From Lachnospiraceae bacterium (lineage in GTDB: Bacteria; Bacillota_A; Clostridia; Lachnospirales; Lachnospiraceae): a stretch of DNA of 50,111 nucleotides. Position 1 is the first letter of the stretch; each line of letters begins with the position of its first letter. The position numbers were made by a program, and so were the translations under genes. The notes beneath the pieces were generated by a model that was not told the DNA's origin, did no database searches, and saw only the letters and a program-made list of their open reading frames with translations. The stretch covers positions 1-50,111 of the forward strand of contig QXWX01000055.1 of NCBI GenBank assembly GCA_009911175.1. The letters are read 5' to 3'. Shown piece by piece: positions 7,005 through 16,030 of this stretch.

Positions 7005-10000
7005 TTATTTTCCCGGATTCAGATACCGTCCCAGCACCGATATGAAGATATCCACATCAATCGGCTTCGCGATATGGGCAGTCATCCCGTTCTTCAATGC
7101 GGCCTCTTTATCTTCATCCATCGCATTGGCTGTCATGGCAATGATCGGCAGATGGCGCACATCCGCCCTGGGCATGGCCCGGATCGTTCGGGTTGCCTCA
7201 TAGCCATCCATGATCGGCATCTGCACATCCATCAGGATGGCATCATAGTATCCCTCTTCCACCTTCTTCATCATCTCCACCGCATCCGAGCCGTCTGGAG
7301 CCGTATCCACGATGAAACCGGTCTCTTCCAGGATTTCCTCCGCAATCTCACGGTTGAGTTCGTTATCCTCTACGAGCAGAATACGCTTTCCGTCAAAATC
7401 AGCCTGCAACCATGTGGCCTCTTCCTCGTCCTTTTCAATCAATCGGTTTGCCACGAGCAGTACGGTCTTAAGATCGGACATAAAAAGCGGTTTTGCACAA
7501 AACGCGCTGATTCCCGCTTCCCTGGCATCCTCCTCAATATCTGACCAGTCATAGGCGGTCAGTATGATGATTGGAGCCTCACTTCCGACCGCGCCGCGGA
7601 TCCTCCTGGCAGTCTCGATCCCGCTGGTCTCCGGCATCTGCCAGTCGATGATATAAGTATGGTAGGAATCTCCGTCTTCAAATGCGCTCTTTGCCCGATA
7701 CGCCGCTTCTCTTCCTGAGGTTGTCCACTCCGCTCGCATCCCGATCTGCTGGAGCATCCTGCATACACTGGTGCAGGTATCAAAGTCATCATCCACCACA
7801 AGCGCGCGCTGTCCTACCAGCTCTTTAATCTTCTCCGCCTCTTTTTCCGTGTTCTGCAGCTTCAGACTGAGTTCTACCGTAAAGGTCGTGCCCTTGTTCT
7901 TTTCACTCTTGACACTGATCTTGCCGCCCATCATATCTACGATATTTTTCGTGATCGCCATACCCAGTCCGGTGCCCTGGATTCCGGTCTTGGTGGTACT
8001 GGATTCCCGTTCAAAGGGTTCAAATATATGATCTACAAATTCCGGTGACATCCCGATACCATTGTCCTGGATAATAAAGACATACTCGCCGTATCCGCGC
8101 CGGTATGTGCCTTTCTGTATGATCCGGAAGTTGACCGTCCCCCCGGCCGGGGTGTACTTCACCGCATTGCTGATCAGGTTTACAAACATCTGGTTCAGCT
8201 TCAGCGAATCCGCAAATACGTCCTCGTTAGCAATGTCGTAGGTATCAATAAACAGTTCCAGCTGCTTTGCCTTGACCTGGGGCTGGATGATATTGACCAG
8301 ATTGTGCATCAGCTCGGAAATATTGCACTCCTGCTCTTTGATCTGCACCTTGCCGCTCTCAATCCTGCTCATGTCCAGAATGTCATTGATCAGGCTGAGC
8401 AGATGATTGCTGGATGAAAGCACCTTCTGCAGACAGTCCTTCACCTGGTCCCTATTGTCGATGTGGCTCACGGCAATGGTCGTAAACCCAATGATCGCGT
8501 TCATCGGTGTACGGATGTCATGGGACATATTGGAAAGGAAGGTGGTCTTCGCATTGTTGGCATGCTGTGCCTCCAGCAAAGCATCCTGAAGAGCCTGCGT
8601 CTGTTCCATCTGCTTTTTCACCTGGCCCGTGATCTCCTTGGCCACAACCATGACCATGATATCTCCCGTATCATCATCCCATGTCATGATAAAGGACTGG
8701 CGTACACATATTTTTTCTCCGTCCAGGCTTTCGCTCCAGTATTCTACATTGATCTCTGCGTCGCCTTCTTCAAAGCATTTCTTTAAATATTCCAAATTGA
8801 CCGTAGCGCAGTAATCCTCCATGGACTCCTCAGCCACAAACCGCTTCCACTTTTCAAACCATTCCGAGGCTCTGCAGGGCGCTTCCATTCCTACCCGCTC
8901 AAGCAGGGAAACAAGCCCGTCATCCTTCGTACAGACGATATCCCGGTCGATCATATCACGGGTCAGATTGAAGTCAAAGGTATAGATTGATTTTGACGTG
9001 ATTGCGATCCGATACTGCCTTTCCTTACGGTTCGCAAGAGAGATCCGGGCCTGGATCTTTAGCTCACGCTCCTTTACATCCGTAATATTCTGCCGGATAA
9101 ACAGGGCTTTTCTGGCCCTGCCGTTCTTCCGCTCCAGACAGATCACATTCATGTGCTCCCATTCCGCATTGCCGTGTCTCTGCACATGATACTCCAGGCG
9201 TACGTCTGTCTCATTTTCACCCAACATGTCCGCAAGTGCCTTGACATTGAACAGTTCCGCAAACTTCTCCCGGTCCTCCTCCTCAATCAGAAAGGTCGAT
9301 AAATACTCGCACAGATCCTCCACTTTGCCGCTGGGGCCAATATCATCCCTCTCAGGCAGTGTTCCGGACAGATAATGATACGTCCCTTTCTCAAAATCAA
9401 TCATGACAAAACGGGCAAACAGCGTGTTCACGCCTCCGATGACATAGCCCATCTCCCGGTTTTCCTCTTCCAGACGCTTCTTTTCCTTCCTGGTCCGAGC
9501 CAGCAGCGTTATAATATAGATGATGAACAATATGATCAGGATCAGCTCCAGGATGCTTCCTGTACGGTTCGCATTATTGATCATGGTCTGGGTTACGCTT
9601 TTCGGGAACATCTGCACAAGGACGTATTCGTTGTCCGGCAGGTTGACCACACAGATATTATCCGTCTTGCCGCCGTCAGGGCAGATATAAGCCCCTTCTC
9701 CGCCGAACTCGAATATATCTTCTATATGCTCCAATGTCTCCCTGGGCGCAATCTGTAATTCTTCCAGCAGCTCAAATATATTTTCCGAATCATCCTCACC
9801 GTCGGAGCTCGCAATCTTGGCCCCGTCCCGCATACAGAGGTACACATCCGCCTTTTCACCGAAATAGCTGGCGGAAAGCAGGTCGTTCAGATAGGAATTT
9901 GCTGAATAGATTCCTTCCAGTACGCCGATGATCTCTCCCTGAAAATGCAGGGGAGCGTAAAAGGTCACCACCGTTTCATCAAACAGGCCGGAATGCATTT

Positions 10001-10409
10001 CAACAGACATGCCGGTCTGCCCTCCCATGCCCAGAAGATAATACTCCTTGCTTGATGTGTCCAAAACCCTTCCGTCGGAAGTCACGCTGGTACCATTGGC
10101 ATCCGTATAAATAAAGGAATCAAACAGAGAATTTCCTGTCATCCCCTTCAATGCTTCCACATTGACTGTTGGTTGGGACAGACCTTCCCCAAGAAAATAC
10201 GCATACGTGCTGATCCGGTTGATCGCGTTCTCGAATTCCTTCGAGATGGAGCGCGCCGTCTGCTGTGCCGAATCCTCCGCATAATTCAGATTCTGCTTCT
10301 CAATACGCTTGCTGTTCTGCACCGTATACCACCAGAAGAGTATGATTATAGCCATCATAAGGAACAACACATAAACAAAACCCTGAAACGATCTCTTTTT
10401 TTGATTCAT
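7005..10409 (-). CDS. Hybrid sensor histidine kinase with two receiver domains
   Basis: A 1134-residue membrane kinase. Order of parts: membrane segment (about 10-28), a large extracellular sensor region of dCache type (about 30-283), second membrane segment (286-306), PAS-like regions (about 325-600), HisKA with SNMSHDIRTPMNAII (phospho-accepting histidine near 629), HATPase_c with the G-box GTGLGMAI, then two receivers: VVDDDFD...IIDWQMPETSG (aspartate near 920) and LVEDNELN...ILMDVQMPIMDG (near 1059). No HPt domain is present at the end, so the last phosphotransfer step must be in trans or the receivers act on their own. The start at 10409 has a GGAGG box; a longer frame to 10457 does not. 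Promoter at 10448-10476. Confidence 0.93.
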   Translation of the reverse strand: MNQKKRSFQGFVYVLFLMMAIIILFWWYTVQNSKRIEKQNLNYAEDSAQQTARSISKEFENAINRISTYAYFLGEGLSQPTVNVEALKGMTGNSLFDSFIYTDANGTSVTSDGRVLDTSSKEYYLLGMGGQTGMSVEMHSGLFDETVVTFYAPLHFQGEIIGVLEGIYSANSYLNDLLSASYFGEKADVYLCMRDGAKIASSDGEDDSENIFELLEELQIAPRETLEHIEDIFEFGGEGAYICPDGGKTDNICVVNLPDNEYVLVQMFPKSVTQTMINNANRTGSILELILIILFIIYIITLLARTRKEKKRLEEENREMGYVIGGVNTLFARFVMIDFEKGTYHYLSGTLPERDDIGPSGKVEDLCEYLSTFLIEEEDREKFAELFNVKALADMLGENETDVRLEYHVQRHGNAEWEHMNVICLERKNGRARKALFIRQNITDVKERELKIQARISLANRKERQYRIAITSKSIYTFDFNLTRDMIDRDIVCTKDDGLVSLLERVGMEAPCRASEWFEKWKRFVAEESMEDYCATVNLEYLKKCFEEGDAEINVEYWSESLDGEKICVRQSFIMTWDDDTGDIMVMVVAKEITGQVKKQMEQTQALQDALLEAQHANNAKTTFLSNMSHDIRTPMNAIIGFTTIAVSHIDNRDQVKDCLQKVLSSSNHLLSLINDILDMSRIESGKVQIKEQECNISELMHNLVNIIQPQVKAKQLELFIDTYDIANEDVFADSLKLNQMFVNLISNAVKYTPAGGTVNFRIIQKGTYRRGYGEYVFIIQDNGIGMSPEFVDHIFEPFERESSTTKTGIQGTGLGMAITKNIVDMMGGKISVKSEKNKGTTFTVELSLKLQNTEKEAEKIKELVGQRALVVDDDFDTCTSVCRMLQQIGMRAEWTTSGREAAYRAKSAFEDGDSYHTYIIDWQMPETSGIETARRIRGAVGSEAPIIILTAYDWSDIEEDAREAGISAFCAKPLFMSDLKTVLLVANRLIEKDEEEATWLQADFDGKRILLVEDNELNREIAEEILEETGFIVDTAPDGSDAVEMMKKVEEGYYDAILMDVQMPIMDGYEATRTIRAMPRADVRHLPIIAMTANAMDEDKEAALKNGMTAHIAKPIDVDIFISVLGRYLNPGK

Positions 10410-10447
10410 CAAGAAGTCCTCCGTAAATAAACCAACAATACGTATAT

Positions 10448-10476
10448 ATTTTATCATAAGTTTTATATTCTTTCAA
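10448..10476 (-). promoter_or_regulatory. Promoter for the hybrid kinase gene
   Basis: Minus strand: TTGAAA (10471-10476), 17-base spacer, TAAAAT (10448-10453). The leader is only about 30 bases, and the box overlaps the longer candidate reading frame, which supports the start at 10409. Confidence 0.8.
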
Positions 10477-10499
10477 TAAAATTGAAGAGGATGCAGGTG

Positions 10500-10541
10500 A
10501 AAAAATGGCCGGCGCAGATATGTCTGCACCAGCCATTTTTT
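10500..10541 (-). terminator. Terminator of glgB
   Basis: 10-base arms at 10500-10509 and 10532-10541 with an inner GG-GCAG stem; A-run and T-run on both sides make it able to work in both directions. Confidence 0.85.
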
Positions 10542-10562
10542 CATCTTGTTCCTGTACTTCAT

Positions 10563-12530
10563 CTAAAACTCAAACACCGCTACTCCGTAGGGCGGCAGCG
10601 GATATGCGAAGGAATACTTCTGTCCGTCACATTCCTTTTTCACCGCCTTGTAGATCAGCGGCCGCGCCTCACCTTTTCCGCCGTATCTTTCGTCATCGCT
10701 GTTGAGGATCAGCTTATACTGCTTGCCCCTGGGCACGCCGACCCTGTAGTCCTCCCGCTCCATCGGAGTAAAGTTGCACACAAACAGGAGGTTCTTTTTC
10801 TTATCCCTGGAATACCTTACAAAGCTAAAAATACTCCGGAAGATATCGTCCTTGTTGATCCATGCAAAACCTTCTTCTTCCGTATCCATCTCATACAATG
10901 CCTTGTTCTTCCGATACAGATGCAGAAGCTCCTGCACCCAGTTCTGGATCTGCTGATGGGACTGCTCTGCCAGAAGATACCAGTCAAGCTCCCGCTCCTC
11001 GCTCCACTCCCTGAGCTGCGCGAAATCCTGTCCCATGAAGAGCAGCTTCTTGCCGGGATGTCCCATCATAAACGCATAGGCAACCTTCAGGTTCGCGAAC
11101 TTGTCAAATCCAAGACCGGGCATCTTGTTCAGCATGGAACACTTCAGATGCACCACCTCATCATGGGAAAGTACAAGGATATAGTTCTCGCTGTACGCAT
11201 ATTCCATGGAAAATGTCATCATATAGTGCGCGTTCTTCCGAAACAGCGGATCCAGCTTCATATATTCCGTAAAATCATGCATCCAGCCCATGTTCCACTT
11301 GATGCTGAATCCCAGTCCGTCGTCCTCCGGCGCGCCGGTCACCTTCGGCCATGCCGTGGATTCCTCCGCGATCATCACTGCCCCGTGGTTGCGTCCCAGC
11401 ACCACGGAATTCAGATGCTTGAAGAACTCGATCGCCTCCAGATTCTCATTGCCGCCGTATTTATTCGCAACCCACTGGCCGTCCTGCTTGCCGTAATCCA
11501 GATACAGCATGGAAGCTACCGCGTCCACACGCAGGCCGTCCACATGGTAATGTTCGATCCAGAATAACGCATTCGCGATCAGGAAGTTCTCCACCTCGCT
11601 CTTGCCCAGGTCAAAGATCTTGGTTCCCCAGTCCGGATGCTCTCCGCGTCTGGGATCCGCATACTCAAATGTAGGGGTTCCGTCAAAGTCCGCCAGGCCG
11701 TGCGCGTCTCTCGGGAAATGGGCCGGTACCCAGTCCAGGATGACGCCGATCTTGTTCTTATGCAGATAATTCACAAGGAACGCAAAGTCCTCCGGAGTGC
11801 CGTATCTTGACGTAGGCGCATAATATCCTGTCACCTGGTAACCCCAAGAGCCGTCAAAAGGATGTTCCGCGATGCCCATCAGTTCCACATGGGTATATCC
11901 CATCTTCTTGACATAGTCCGTAACGGATACCGCAAAATCACGGTACGTATAAAATCCTTCGTCCTCCCGGCAGGGATGCCGCATCCAGGATCCCATATGT
12001 ACCTCATAGACTGACATCGGGTTCTTCGTATTGTCCCACTTTTTACGCGCTTCCATCCATGCCTCATCGGTCCAGTTAAAATGCGCGATGTCCGCCACCC
12101 GGGAAGCATTCCCCGGACGCAGCTCCGAATAATTGGCAAAAGGATCCGCCTTGAAGAGCTTTTCCCCCTCCATAGTCTCTATACAGAACTTATACATGTC
12201 CCCTTCCTTGGCTTCTGGAACAAAACGTGTATAGATGCCGGCCGGCTCCTGCCGCTCCATCTCATCCGCATCCACTTCCCAGTGATTGAACTCGCCAACT
12301 ACGGACACCTTTTCCGCATGAGGCGCCCAAACCGCAAAATACACGCCCTCCACGCCGTCCACTGTCACCTTGTGCGCGCCCATCTTTTTATAGATCTCAT
12401 AATGGGTACCGTGTCCGAACAGGTACTGGTCCAGTTCTCCGATCTCATAAGGCTGCGCTGCCTTTTTTGGCATTGCGCCTTTTGCTGTCTTGCTGTCTGC
12501 TTTTGTTTTACTGGTATCATTCTTTTTCAT
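10563..12530 (-). CDS. glgB: 1,4-alpha-glucan (glycogen) branching enzyme
   Basis: A 655-residue GH13 enzyme that transfers alpha-1,4 chains to make alpha-1,6 branches in glycogen. An N-terminal CBM48/E-set part (VYFAVWAPHAEKVSVVGEFNHWE, about 63-85) precedes the TIM barrel. Active-site regions are DWVPAHFP, the nucleophile in DGLRVDAVASMLY (near 336), the acid/base in MIAEESTAWP (near 388) and the third acid in LSHDEVVH (near 456). The first 26 residues are a basic, lysine- and alanine-rich tail not needed for the fold. It stands alone, far from glgC-glgD (36970-39226), but serves the same pathway. A 115-base structured leader precedes it. Confidence 0.96.
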   Translation of the reverse strand: MKKNDTSKTKADSKTAKGAMPKKAAQPYEIGELDQYLFGHGTHYEIYKKMGAHKVTVDGVEGVYFAVWAPHAEKVSVVGEFNHWEVDADEMERQEPAGIYTRFVPEAKEGDMYKFCIETMEGEKLFKADPFANYSELRPGNASRVADIAHFNWTDEAWMEARKKWDNTKNPMSVYEVHMGSWMRHPCREDEGFYTYRDFAVSVTDYVKKMGYTHVELMGIAEHPFDGSWGYQVTGYYAPTSRYGTPEDFAFLVNYLHKNKIGVILDWVPAHFPRDAHGLADFDGTPTFEYADPRRGEHPDWGTKIFDLGKSEVENFLIANALFWIEHYHVDGLRVDAVASMLYLDYGKQDGQWVANKYGGNENLEAIEFFKHLNSVVLGRNHGAVMIAEESTAWPKVTGAPEDDGLGFSIKWNMGWMHDFTEYMKLDPLFRKNAHYMMTFSMEYAYSENYILVLSHDEVVHLKCSMLNKMPGLGFDKFANLKVAYAFMMGHPGKKLLFMGQDFAQLREWSEERELDWYLLAEQSHQQIQNWVQELLHLYRKNKALYEMDTEEEGFAWINKDDIFRSIFSFVRYSRDKKKNLLFVCNFTPMEREDYRVGVPRGKQYKLILNSDDERYGGKGEARPLIYKAVKKECDGQKYSFAYPLPPYGVAVFEF

Positions 12531-12560
12531 AAGCCCACCTCGTCATTGCTTGTTTTAATT

Positions 12561-12657
12561 CCGTGCATTACATGTGGATAGGCCTATCGGTATCTCAATC
12601 ATTCACATCTCCCAGGCAAGCATGTGATACACGGAAATTTCATTAATCCCTATTATA
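12561..12657 (-). promoter_or_regulatory. glgB promoter (-10 only) and structured leader
   Basis: TATAAT on the minus strand at 12652-12657 gives a leader of about 115 bases; no good -35 box is visible. The leader can fold into a long hairpin: CCGTG (12561-12565) with CACGG (12630-12634), ACATG (12570-12574) with CATGT (12621-12625), and inside it the perfect 12-base palindrome GATAGGCCTATC (12577-12588). Confidence 0.5.
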
Positions 12658-12753
12658 CTTTATATCTATCAAAATGAAAAGAGAAATATACCAGAAAATG
12701 CAATTCCCTTCACCCGGCAAAAATTCGACCGCCGCTCAAAAAAACGATGCCGT

Positions 12754-13056
12754 TTATACGATACCGAACTCTCTGAAAACTGCCCACACATAGGGCGCGC
12801 CAAATACGCCAAGGCTTTTTGGACCGGTAACCTCCCCCGGCCTGGCATGTATCTTGTCCCACGCTTTTTCGACCGTAGCCCGGGTGATGGACTTGGATCT
12901 TCTGTCTATAAACAGTTCCCCGCCGATCACCTGGTATCGGAATTCCAAGCCCTTTACCGTGTGAAATGTCTTTCCCTGATGTCTGATCAATTCCTCCCAA
13001 AGCTCTTCTCTCAGCATGCGCCACCCTGCCTCACTTTCTTGTTGCTTACAGCTCAT
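12754..13056 (-). CDS. Unknown small conserved-looking protein
   Basis: A 100-residue (or 87-residue) soluble protein that I do not recognise at family level. It has amphipathic N-terminal helices (RMLREELWEELIRHQGK), a short beta-rich centre (FHTVKGLEFRYQVIGGELFIDRRSKSITRATV) and ends GPKSLGVFGAPYVWAVFREFGIV. The last part resembles ends of small clostridial proteins annotated only as hypothetical. The first ATG is directly preceded by the palindrome GGCCGGACCGGCC (13057-13069) and has no ribosome binding site; the in-frame ATG at 13017 follows GAGGCAGGGTGG and may be the true start. It lies 25 bases after the stop of the previous gene and probably shares its transcript. Confidence 0.6.
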   Translation of the reverse strand: MSCKQQESEAGWRMLREELWEELIRHQGKTFHTVKGLEFRYQVIGGELFIDRRSKSITRATVEKAWDKIHARPGEVTGPKSLGVFGAPYVWAVFREFGIV

Positions 13057-13081
13057 GGCCGGACCGGCCGCGAACCACCAC

Positions 13082-13720
13082 TTATTTATCCTGTTTGCCT
13101 CTCCAGATCCACAGAGCGATCACGATTCCCGTTATATACAGGATATTCACCAGTACCGTAGGATTGTCCTTCAGTAAGGCCACGACCCCTACGATCGCCG
13201 ACATGGAGATGGCAATCTGCAGTGTCGTAAATATCCTCTTTTCTTTGATCTCTTTTGCTTTTTGGAGTATCTCCGAATTCTTCTGCTCCATCCTGAGATA
13301 TTCCATCAGATCTTCTTCGGGTATCCTGGACAGGATCCAGTCCTCCCTTGTAAAATCCTCCATATCCTTCCGCAGGCGGAAAAAATCATTGATCCGCTTC
13401 TTCGTCCGGTTCTGTCCGGATGCTTCCGTCTGCCCGCCGGACGATACTGCCTCAATGACCGGCTCTGCAGCCGGCGGGTCGTAAAATGCCGGTCCCCTGA
13501 CTGCCTCTGCCGCAGGCTTTTGCGCCTCTTCCTGAATCTGAGGGCTCACAGCCCGTTCCGGCTCTGCTTCCGCTGTTCTGGCCTCCCCCTGACGCAACTG
13601 ATTCTCTGCCGCCAGCTTGACGGATTCCATGGCGATCACCGTCCCCATCTGTTCCGCCGTCTTCACCGGCTCCGATGGTGTCTGCGTCCCTTCCTGCACA
13701 CGAATTACTTCCTCTGCCAC
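13082..13720 (-). CDS. Unknown protein with disordered N-terminus and two C-terminal membrane segments
   Basis: A 212-residue protein. Residues 1-100 are rich in Glu, Ala, Gln and Pro and likely unstructured. Then a charged helical stretch (KKRINDFFRLRKDMEDFTREDWILSRIPEEDLMEYLRMEQKN) and two membrane segments (about 167-183 and 189-206) with a short cytoplasmic end. No family recognised. The start is GTG behind a GGAGGG box 8 bases away. It has its own promoter (13833-13861) and a structured leader, and is followed by the 100-residue unknown gene. Its place after the cvpA group suggests an envelope role, but that is inference. Confidence 0.7.
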   Translation of the reverse strand: MAEEVIRVQEGTQTPSEPVKTAEQMGTVIAMESVKLAAENQLRQGEARTAEAEPERAVSPQIQEEAQKPAAEAVRGPAFYDPPAAEPVIEAVSSGGQTEASGQNRTKKRINDFFRLRKDMEDFTREDWILSRIPEEDLMEYLRMEQKNSEILQKAKEIKEKRIFTTLQIAISMSAIVGVVALLKDNPTVLVNILYITGIVIALWIWRGKQDK

Positions 13721-13756
13721 AATTTGTCCCTCCTATTAATTACACATGTAACGGTT

Positions 13757-13861
13757 CAGAACGTCAGACTGCAGTTTTCATGCTGCCGCCGTTCTGGATC
13801 GTTACTCACACATGTTATAATTCTCCTCGTTTATCATAACAAGTTTCGACAAAAAGTGCAA
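13757..13861 (-). promoter_or_regulatory. Promoter, three-codon leader frame and hairpin before the 212-residue gene
   Basis: Minus strand: TTGCAC (13856-13861), 17-base spacer, TATGAT (13833-13838). In the leader, an AGGAG box precedes ATG-TGT-GAG-TAA (13813 down to 13802). A hairpin follows with arms 13790-13796 and 13757-13763 and an inner GCAG/CTGC stem, without a T-run. Confidence 0.65.
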
Positions 13862-13928
13862 GGATTCTAGACAGTTCATTTCTTAAGGTTTTCTAATGGG
13901 TTACAGTTCGGACGGTCACTTCTGATCT

Positions 13929-14747
13929 TTAAAATGAAACCAGCCTTGTGAGCAGCGGGTTGCTCTCGTAGATCATCTCCAGAAGCACGCTGCTGTCGAT
14001 CATATCGAAGCAGACCTTCCCGATCGGCAGGGAATAGCACACTGCGATCACCAGGAACAGCACCCATACGCACAAGAGGGCGCACATCGCGCCGATCACC
14101 GCGCCGCCCAGATAATTGAATACGCCTAATCCAGGCATCTCCCCCAGGATATCCACGGCGGCCATCAATGCCTTCAAGATCACAAACGCCAGAATGAAGG
14201 TTACCAGAAATGATACGACGTTGAGCATCATCCTGGATATATATGCGGCAATGTACTGCGGAAATGAGGTTACATCCAGTTCTTCGTAAATGGCGGTATT
14301 ATTATTTTCCAGCAGAAGCTCCTTTAAAAATTCCGGCATTGCGGATTCTTCAATCTCCTTGATCTGCTGGTCCTTGGGAATATTCCCCAATATGCTGGCG
14401 AAATCACTTGTTGTAATACCCATACGCTTCCAGTCCAGACTGGTAAGCTTTTCGAAATCCTCCAGCGGGATGCCCTGAAGCGGGGTTCCGTTCAGGTCCT
14501 TGTCCTTTAACGTCTCCGCCGAGATCTCGGGCAGGAACGCCTGAACGATCTTTTCCTGGATCAGTTCATCCAGGGGCGTGTATTTGGCAAGCGCGCTCCC
14601 CACATGAGGGGATAAAAACGCAAATAACGCAGCAATGAGCACCGTGGATAAAAGGGAAATCCCGATCTTGAAAAAGCCGCGGACTGCCCCTGCCACGATG
14701 CCCACAAAAAATATAACACCTACTATGATCAATAACCAGTTCTCCAT
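13929..14747 (-). CDS. CvpA family membrane protein
   Basis: A 272-residue membrane protein of the CvpA (colicin V production) family. Signs are the N-terminal helix WLLIIVGVIFFVGIVAGAVRGFFKIGISLLSTVLIAALFAFLSPHVG, a long extracytoplasmic insert (about 50-140), and the C-terminal pair YISRMMLNVVSFLVTFILAFVILKALM and LGVFNYLGGAVIGAMCALLCVWVLFLVIAVC. Homologues are linked to cell division, peptidoglycan and envelope stress; the exact function is not settled. The start at 14747 has an AGGAGAAAA box, 10 bases after the DUF5711 stop, so the two are co-transcribed. Confidence 0.85.
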   Translation of the reverse strand: MENWLLIIVGVIFFVGIVAGAVRGFFKIGISLLSTVLIAALFAFLSPHVGSALAKYTPLDELIQEKIVQAFLPEISAETLKDKDLNGTPLQGIPLEDFEKLTSLDWKRMGITTSDFASILGNIPKDQQIKEIEESAMPEFLKELLLENNNTAIYEELDVTSFPQYIAAYISRMMLNVVSFLVTFILAFVILKALMAAVDILGEMPGLGVFNYLGGAVIGAMCALLCVWVLFLVIAVCYSLPIGKVCFDMIDSSVLLEMIYESNPLLTRLVSF

Positions 14748-14757
14748 CACTTTTCTC

Positions 14758-15951
14758 CTATCCGGCCAAATAAATGACCCGTAATTCATCCGTACTCATC
14801 ATCATGTACCGATTGATCCCTTCCATGGGGATCATCATCAGAATGTCGTCCTTGAGGTCACCGTCAAACCGCGGCATTCCCATGCTTGTATAGATGCTGC
14901 ATCTGGAGCCTTCGTATAGTATGATTTCATTTCCTTCCATATATACATTGCTGAACTCCCCGGAAATTGCCCGGTTCATGATCTGCTTTCCCGATTTGCT
15001 GTACAGCCGTAGCTCATAACCGGATTTTTCCTCATTCAGCAGAACGAAGCCAATGTACCGGCTGGTATGAAATGTGCTTCGGATCTCGCGGAACAGTTCA
15101 ACCTCTGTCGTCTTCTCCGGAATCCTGCTCCCCTTTGATATCGAAAACGAGTGATCCCCGACCGCGACGGATGTGACTGCATCCATGAAAAAAATCTCCG
15201 GTATCACAGAATCTTCGTATTCTTCCATACTGACCTGGTGGTTCTCCCGGTCCGTCCCTTCCTCCACAAAATTATAGCCTGCGACCCGGGACTTCAATGT
15301 ACTGTTCTTCATGTCCAGGTATGAGACGAGCAGTACCTTTCCGTCAGGAGACATCTCCAGGGCAACTGGGTAACCCATGCTTCCGGTCACGACCTGATTC
15401 TCGACCAGGATGTTCCCGGTGGAATCATAGGTCACGATCATCGGTGAGTTTTCATTTTTCAGGATCGCGCTCACGATCCCCTGATTCGAAAGGGAAAACT
15501 TTTCAATCGGAAGATTGGTCTCGAACTCCCCTTTTAACCCCTTATCCGTAAAGATCTGTATGGAATTGCCCCCGGTATCCGCAACCGCAAAGGTCTGGTC
15601 GTTCACTTCTAGGGCCGGATTCTGAAACTGCCCCGGCTGGATCCAGAGCACTTCGTTCTGCCTGCTCAGAAACGTAACGCCGTTCCTGCCGTAACGGATG
15701 ATCCCGTTTCGGAAGGAAGCATAGCGGTTGCTGTCCGAAGTCTCTCTTTTATAGGATGCGGTCTGAGATACCTTGTGGTACAGGTGGTTTGTAAGCAGCA
15801 GATATGTCCCCAGCAATACCATGACCGCAAGAAATATGTTCGTCAAAAGTTTCCCCGGCCTGATCCGCCGGCGTCTTCGTTTTTTTTTCTTTGGTTTCTC
15901 CGGATCCGGCGGCTCCATCAGCTTTATGTTTGGATTTTTCTTTTGCGTCAT
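14758..15951 (-). CDS. DUF5711 family membrane-anchored beta-propeller-like protein
   Basis: A 397-residue protein: a very basic cytoplasmic N-terminus (KKKKRRRRRIRPGK, about 17-33), one membrane segment (about 35-54), then an extracytoplasmic domain of short repeated beta strands of the DUF5711 type (for example GIIRYGRNGVTFLSRQNEVLWIQPGQ, SMGYPVALEMSPDGKVLLVSYLDM). The repeat pattern suggests a propeller-like fold, by inference. No enzyme motif. It lies 79 bases after the LysM gene and 10 bases before cvpA, all on the minus strand. Role unknown; position indicates envelope. Confidence 0.8.
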   Translation of the reverse strand: MTQKKNPNIKLMEPPDPEKPKKKKRRRRRIRPGKLLTNIFLAVMVLLGTYLLLTNHLYHKVSQTASYKRETSDSNRYASFRNGIIRYGRNGVTFLSRQNEVLWIQPGQFQNPALEVNDQTFAVADTGGNSIQIFTDKGLKGEFETNLPIEKFSLSNQGIVSAILKNENSPMIVTYDSTGNILVENQVVTGSMGYPVALEMSPDGKVLLVSYLDMKNSTLKSRVAGYNFVEEGTDRENHQVSMEEYEDSVIPEIFFMDAVTSVAVGDHSFSISKGSRIPEKTTEVELFREIRSTFHTSRYIGFVLLNEEKSGYELRLYSKSGKQIMNRAISGEFSNVYMEGNEIILYEGSRCSIYTSMGMPRFDGDLKDDILMMIPMEGINRYMMMSTDELRVIYLAG

Positions 15952-16030
15952 CTTAGTTTGAATCCCTCTTATTGCATAATCAGTTCCTCAACTGCGGTTT
16001 TCAGTCACCGTGTTATAGTATAACATCTTT

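Noticed and set aside
10482..11567. 361-codon plus-strand reading frame opposite glgB
   Set aside because: Antisense shadow of the branching enzyme; no motif, and its start lies in the glgB terminator.
12710..13024. Second minus-strand frame (104 codons) over the 100-residue unknown gene
   Set aside because: The other frame has a more protein-like composition, fits downstream of the 212-residue gene and has ordered secondary structure; this frame is Gly/Arg-rich and lacks a ribosome site.
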